64,000 nt of DNA from Bagarius yarrelli. Lineage: Eukaryota; Chordata; Actinopteri; Siluriformes; Sisoridae. Where the stretch lies: contig VCAZ01000040.1 in assembly GCA_005784505.1 (NCBI GenBank), forward strand, positions 1,898,501 to 1,962,500, read 5' to 3'. The notes beneath the pieces were generated by a model that saw only the letters and a list, made by a program, of their open reading frames with translations, made no database searches and was not told the DNA's origin. The number at the start of each line of letters is the position of its first letter. Position 1 is the first letter of the stretch. A program made the position numbers and the translations under genes. Of this stretch, positions 57,698-64,000 are shown piece by piece.

Positions 57698-58804
57698 GTG
57701 GTCAGATTTTTCATCTGAGCACAATGGTAAAAATACATTTTTTCTTTTTGCCATATTATTTAACAAACTATTCTGCCCTCCTAATGCATTTTTTACATTT
57801 CCTTTTAGCAAAAACTGCATTTTTTATGTTCAGATTTTATGGTCTAATGTTTTTTGATATTATATATATATAAAAGATTAAACAAATTTTACCGCTGACT
57901 TCCACTGTGGTATCGTTTTTTTCCCCTGCTAAGCATGTAGCTAATGATAGAGCCAACCTTTCAGGATGGTAATTACATTAAAGACTTTACCGAAAAAAAG
58001 ATCATTAGTGGCTGTGCGAATCAGTAAAGGGCTCTGTAGCGTTGCAGAAGAACACCTCGATCAATTCATCTCTTTGCCTTGGACCTTGTGCCATCTTCCT
58101 TTTCTTCAAGTGTGAATCTTTGATCACTTTACAGCGTTTTTGTGCTCAAAGCTTTTAAAAAGTCGCTAAGCATGTGCTCAGAAAAAACACCTGCCATTAA
58201 AGGTGAATTGCGTGCATTTTCTTGCTTCATCCGTCTCACCTGCAGTTGCCTTTGAGCTGAATTTGCAGTGTTTGATTTTTACAGGAAATGGAATTCATTT
58301 CTGGGCTACAAAAATATTAAAGCTAAAATACATGCTTTTAGTGAAATAGTTTGTAGTCTTGGGTTGTTTGAATTGTTTATGGCTTCAAAGGGGGTCAAAA
58401 TGCAGAAAGCAAACGGTATGATTTACAGTTTTAAGTCATGGGTTTTTTTCCAGAGGGAGCAAACTAAAAAATACTTGTTTTTTAAGTATGTAGAGAAAAC
58501 TTTTTTTTGAACAATAGGACAAATGTCTTCCAAAGCTCCCAGTGTTCCTGGTTAGGTTTTCCAACCTTCCTGATCTACAATTATGCCACTTCTGGTTGGA
58601 GTCTCGTTGCTTGTTGGTGCTCACCGCTGCTGAGGGAGGACAAAAGTGGACCTACACAAAGAGACTCTAAGCTGCTGTTAAATCTGTAATGAATTTTGCT
58701 AATTTATTTTTGCTTAATTTGCTAAATCCTTTTAAAAGCTGTAATTTTAACATTTGTAATATTTATGTAAAGCTCAATGTTGATTGTTAAAAGAAAAAAA
58801 AAGA

Positions 58805-58872
58805 AAAAGAAAGATGAATGTAAGTTGCTCTGTATAAGGGCATTCGCCAAATGCCATAAATGTAAATGTAGA
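58805..58872 (+). mobile_element. SINE tail fragment
   Basis: 'gtaagttgctctgtataagg' and 'ccaaatgccataaatgtaaa', the 3' end of the family at 437-576. Confidence 0.6.
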
Positions 58873-60704
58873 TACCCCAAATTTTAAGGTCACCTGACCA
58901 TCCCATGTATGTGTTAACATGCCATTTCAGATTTAGCCGCAAACCCTTAACTGCATGCTATTACTGTGGAACTTGTAAGTAAAAAACACAGCTCTGTTAT
59001 TTAAGTCCATCTTTAAGCATTAGCTGAGCACTAAACACAGACTGAAGGCGTGTTTGCGCTGCCCATTGTGTTTCTACAAAACATCTCTGACAGAATCAGG
59101 GCCCTGGCTGATGCACCTCATATCCCTTGCTCTTGTGTGTAGTAAATATATCACAGGAGTACAAGTGGCAGAAGAGGCTCTCTCGTTTCTTCTTTATGAA
59201 GCCCTGCTGCTTGTGTGCACACACTGAAAGCAAACAGAAAAAATAGAAAGATATAGTTTTTTTCATCTGTGGCAAAACAAAGGTTATCTTCCTCTATGCA
59301 CTCTGGCACACAGTGACAGCTTAATAGTCTTACATAACCCCGGTCTTGAAGGTACATTATTCTATCAAAGATGCTGGCATCCATCTCTGCCTCACCCATC
59401 CATCCTCTGTGACAGTGGCGTCTGTCTGCAGAAACAATGGCAGCACTGTACACGTCTGACCCTCGGATCTTTTTCATCTGATTCACACCACTTTTCTCCT
59501 TCTGTCTCTTTTTCTTGCTCTTTTAAACTTCCTGTCTTTTTCTTTGGTTTCTATGAATACTGATTTGAGCTAATGTCACCTGCTTTCACCTCCTGAGGGA
59601 CTGAATCACAGCACAATCAATTTGAATCATTATTTCTTGCACTACGGGTTACTTGTAATAATGCTAAACCCAGTTCAAATCTTGGAAATGAAACTTGCTG
59701 AAAAGGTTTGTATGTGACAGGATTTAGTAAATAAATATGCGTAAATATGGAATAACATATTACTTGCTGTAGTATCTTATTTAATAACAATAACCTACAA
59801 TTTATCTACCCTATATGATACTATAAAATAATAGGATACACTATAAAATAATAAAATACTTTACCAGCGCACACACACACACAATTTTTTTTTCTTGCTG
59901 CAAAGCTGAAATCGCACAATTGTCTAGAATGTATTTGTAAAATTGCAGCATTACAATATAATATTATTAAAGTCGGTTGATGTTGAGGAACCTGAGGGTC
60001 CTGCACGGAACCCTGAACTTAACAAATGAAACACTGGCTGCACCCTAGAACCTTAGCACCTGAACGTACAAATTAAATTGTGACTAGATAAGAGAATCCC
60101 CAAATCCATGGTCCAAAATATGCTGAAACATTTTTAGACATGAGACTAGGTTTAGGTTATGCGGTAACAGTGAACAGTGAGACAATGAATTTAAAAACAC
60201 GAATGGATATGATAGTCAGGTGTCCTAAATACTAGAAAAAAAAGAATAAATGCATTCAAACAGCATGTATACAGTGTACAGTATGTGCACACCTTTCTTT
60301 ATTACGAGCCTCCAAATTATATTATTCTACAATACATCCCTGCATATTGCATATATAATATATGCAGTAATGTAACAATGTAATGTTCCCATGCCTATCA
60401 TCTATCCATTCATACCTGCTTTATCCCAGACATTGACAGTTTAATCTCAAACATTAGCTAGATGCTAATAAAAGTTATGCTGCAAAACTGGAATATAAAG
60501 CATCGTTTCTATCCGACGAGTCAAAGAGAACAAAATCGTCCCTTTTCCAGTAAACTGGCGCCAAATATCAAAAAACAAAAAATAAAAGTTTCTGCAGTAG
60601 GAGAAACATTACTTGCACTTCAGAACAGTCATATAAAAATCATCATCATTTCACCCTTCTTGTGATCACATGACCTGCTGAAGCAAAATCATGTGTTTTT
60701 TATA

Positions 60705-60875
60705 ATTTTTTAAAAGATTTTATTTTGCCTTTATTTATATGACAATAGGATGAAATGGGGAAGATAGAGAAAGATGTGGGATCGGAAAGGACCTGAGGCG
60801 GAATCGAACCAGGTGGCCGGAGTGCACGTGGGTGCCGGCGCCTTAACCCACATACTTGCAGCTTTTTTGTTATTT
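60705..60875 (-). mobile_element. tRNA-like SINE or fish interspersed repeat
   Basis: The minus strand has a 'ggttcgattccgcctcaggt' B-box-like segment, then 'cccatttcatcctattgtca' and a T-poor tail. The body resembles the fish 'gacaggaaagtggggagag' repeat. Confidence 0.5.
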
Positions 60876-63090
60876 TGACTGAAATCATTCTGATTCAATT
60901 ACTTGGATTAGGTGTTTACATGAGACTTGATCCATTCCGAACTGGTGTTTACATGTGTCGAAGGTTTCAGTCAAAATAATTATATGACATGTGCACAGCT
61001 TCTCTGTCAGGTATAGATTTTATTGTTTACCATGTATTGGATCCTGTAAATATGAACTGTGTAGCTGTAGTGGTATTTCACTACGAGCCATCAATTTCTA
61101 GCCCTTTCTCCCTTTGAAAAGTAGAATCAGGTCAATGAAAGTCTGTAGTGAAGACCAGAAGAATTTATCCACCTGAAGGGAAATCAAACCTGACATGGTG
61201 GTCATTTCCCAGAAAAATGATGTTATTTTTTGGAAAATTACATCAAGAGCAGGAATATGCGTGGAAAGATGACACTCAAAGTAATATAAGTCGTTTACAT
61301 GGAAGAATTTTTCTCCTAACCTGAGGCATTAAATAAAAAAGATTAGATTTGGTGTTTATATTCAGATTGGACTTATTGTAATTCTATATTAATACTTCAT
61401 GTAAACAGGGCAGATGTCAGAAAATATGCCTGGACTGCAGGGTCCAAGGTACCCGAAAGAGACAGCACACATTTGCACACTCATTCACACATAAAGGTAC
61501 CGTAGAATGAACAATCCACCAAACATGAATAAGCATATTAACAGAATATTTAGCTCGGGATCCAACCAGAAAACCTTAAAGTGTGAAGCCACAGGGTTAC
61601 CTGCTGCACCACCCACCATCAGCTAAGGGACTTAAGTCTTCCCACTACTATACTGCAAACATTGTCTAAAGCCTTCCTGTAGCTACCCACATCAAATTTA
61701 GTAACCCTAAAACAGAACATCACCCACTTACCTGAAAATATACTGCAAAACAAAGTACTCTCCATCAGATCCTCAAACACCGCTCTAATGGTTTTACCGG
61801 CTTTCAAGGTCTTCCAATGTTGAAATCCTGCCTCTTTCTAAACCACATGAAATATACATATTGTCTCAATCGATTACCTAAGACTTTTTTAGACTGATGT
61901 TATTGTTAGGCCGTGACCTAGTGAACCAGTGATGGGATGTCATTACTGGACATTTCAAAGCACATCTGGAAGTAGCTCTCTATAAAGAACTGCTTCAGTA
62001 AACGAGTTAGTTTTTTTGTGTCGAATAATTTAAAGCCCCATTGTAAAGAAAAAAAAAGAACATAAAGAGAAGTAATGCATAGCCAAACAAGCTCTGTTTT
62101 TTTAATGGAGTTTTTAATAGAGTTGTAAATGGGTTTGTTTGGCAAAACAAATGTAGACAGTTCCAGAATTAGAAAATATGCAGCCGGAGCACCGTCTTCC
62201 ATAAGATCATGCATCACCTTGCTTAACAATCCTCCAGCTCTCTCTGAATGGAAATGCAGGATATGATTTCTGGGTAAAGAAATGGTGCTCCTATGATTTA
62301 TGGATTACTGTGGCTGCTTTTTGACTCATATATAGCAAGGCTGCAGCCAGGTTCTACCAGAAACAAGTCTTCCAGAATAGCAATGGATTCCTGAGTCTCA
62401 AGAAAGAATACAAATGGGCTGTCAGTCAGCTTTTCTAAGCTAAATTCAGCATGAAAGTGCACGAAACATATAAAAGTCCTAAAGTGTTTAAAAAAGTTTA
62501 GCAACTCCTTGAAACGGCAAGAGTTTGAACGCTATGATAAAAAAAAAAACTTCTCAAATTCAAAGTAACAAAAAATAAATAAGCTTTGTTTAAACTGTAT
62601 TACATATACAAACATACACACATACACATACATACACAAACAAACACTGAAGGTGAAGGGAAATTTAGGGGACTTCTGTGAATTATATCTGCATATTACT
62701 TTTAATTAATTACGCAACAATTCAAATATAAATTCTTTAAAAAAAAATAGTCTTACTTCACACCTAAAAGTATTTACACACACAAACAAACACACACACG
62801 TGCCAGGGCTTAAATGTGATAGCTACACATCTGGCTCAGATCATCTGTAGGTCTAGTGGGACGTTCCCAGTATAAAGTAGTAAAAAAAAAGTGGTCAAAG
62901 AAAGGACAACCGGTGAACCAGAGACAGAGTCATGGGCGCCTGAGGCTCACTGATGTGTGTAAGGAGTGAAACCTGCCCGTCTGATTTGTACTCACGCAAG
63001 AGCTACTGTAAGACACTGCTGAAAAGGTTCAAGGCTATCAAAGCAAGCTGGCAGAACGCAGTGCATCACAGCTTGATCTGTATTCAACTG

Positions 63091-64000
<910 letters not shown>

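Larger units (their letters stand above)
52435..63090 (+). other. Intron 2 of the tafa1-like gene (no further exon found)
   Basis: No sequence encoding the cysteine-rich TAFA core was seen up to the window end; this gene is known for very long introns in vertebrates. Contents listed separately: CA array, repeat tails, SINEs, AT hairpin. 52580-53890, 56080-57660 and 59000-60700 hold nothing nameable. A complex stretch at 53260-53440 could be a conserved noncoding element; untested. Confidence 0.5.

Overview
This window looks like nuclear DNA of a teleost fish. It is AT-rich, two intron-split vertebrate genes can be read in it, and it is dense with fish-type repeats: tRNA-derived SINEs, Tc1/mariner, hAT and other MITEs, DIRS-like and Ty3/Gypsy-like pieces, an L1/Tx1-like LINE and long GATA, GA and CA microsatellites. 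The species cannot be fixed from sequence alone. An otophysan such as a catfish is possible but unproven. Nearly all open reading frames above 60 codons are chance or repeat-derived, so genes were called from motifs plus splice sites and reading-frame phase.

Left edge (1-1.6 kb): the first exon and the start of the second exon of a BTG1/BTG2-family antiproliferative gene on the minus strand, with two perfect palindromic CRE sites upstream. Its intron holds a LINE fragment split by two SINEs. From 2.0 to 3.6 kb there are CTCF-like motifs and one copy of a composite repeat.

3.9-9.4 kb: a decayed, intron-containing minus-strand gene for a Ginger/KRBA2-like protein. It has an HHCC zinc finger, an integrase core, a Ulp1-type cysteine-protease motif and a C-terminal PHD-like finger. 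Eight exons were located; seven are detailed below as separate entries or in the main entry together with the first exon. Five exon junctions agree in phase, but stops and frameshifts show the gene is dead.

9.7-14 kb: a repeat cluster. It contains a gag-only LTR retroelement with an internal coding minisatellite, two copies of a DIRS-like RNase H segment, and a ~170-bp-period satellite with near-perfect palindromes. The satellite and an adjoining ~100-bp module recur in opposite orientation at 2.8-3.6 kb.

14-39.8 kb: gene-poor DNA with scattered SINEs, MITEs (including a 474-bp hAT MITE with a target duplication), Tc1/mariner relics and microsatellites. 39.8-45.0 kb: a full-length but degenerate L1-like LINE bounded by a 15-bp target-site duplication.

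45-51 kb: intergenic DNA with a solo LTR, a ~375-bp tandem duplication and GATA/GA arrays. 51.3-64 kb: the 5' end of a TAFA1-like (FAM19A1) secreted-protein gene on the plus strand, with a probable noncoding first exon, a signal-peptide exon at 52305-52434 and then a long intron running to the window end, which closes in a >0.9-kb GATA/GACA array. The two host genes are independent; nothing suggests they act together.
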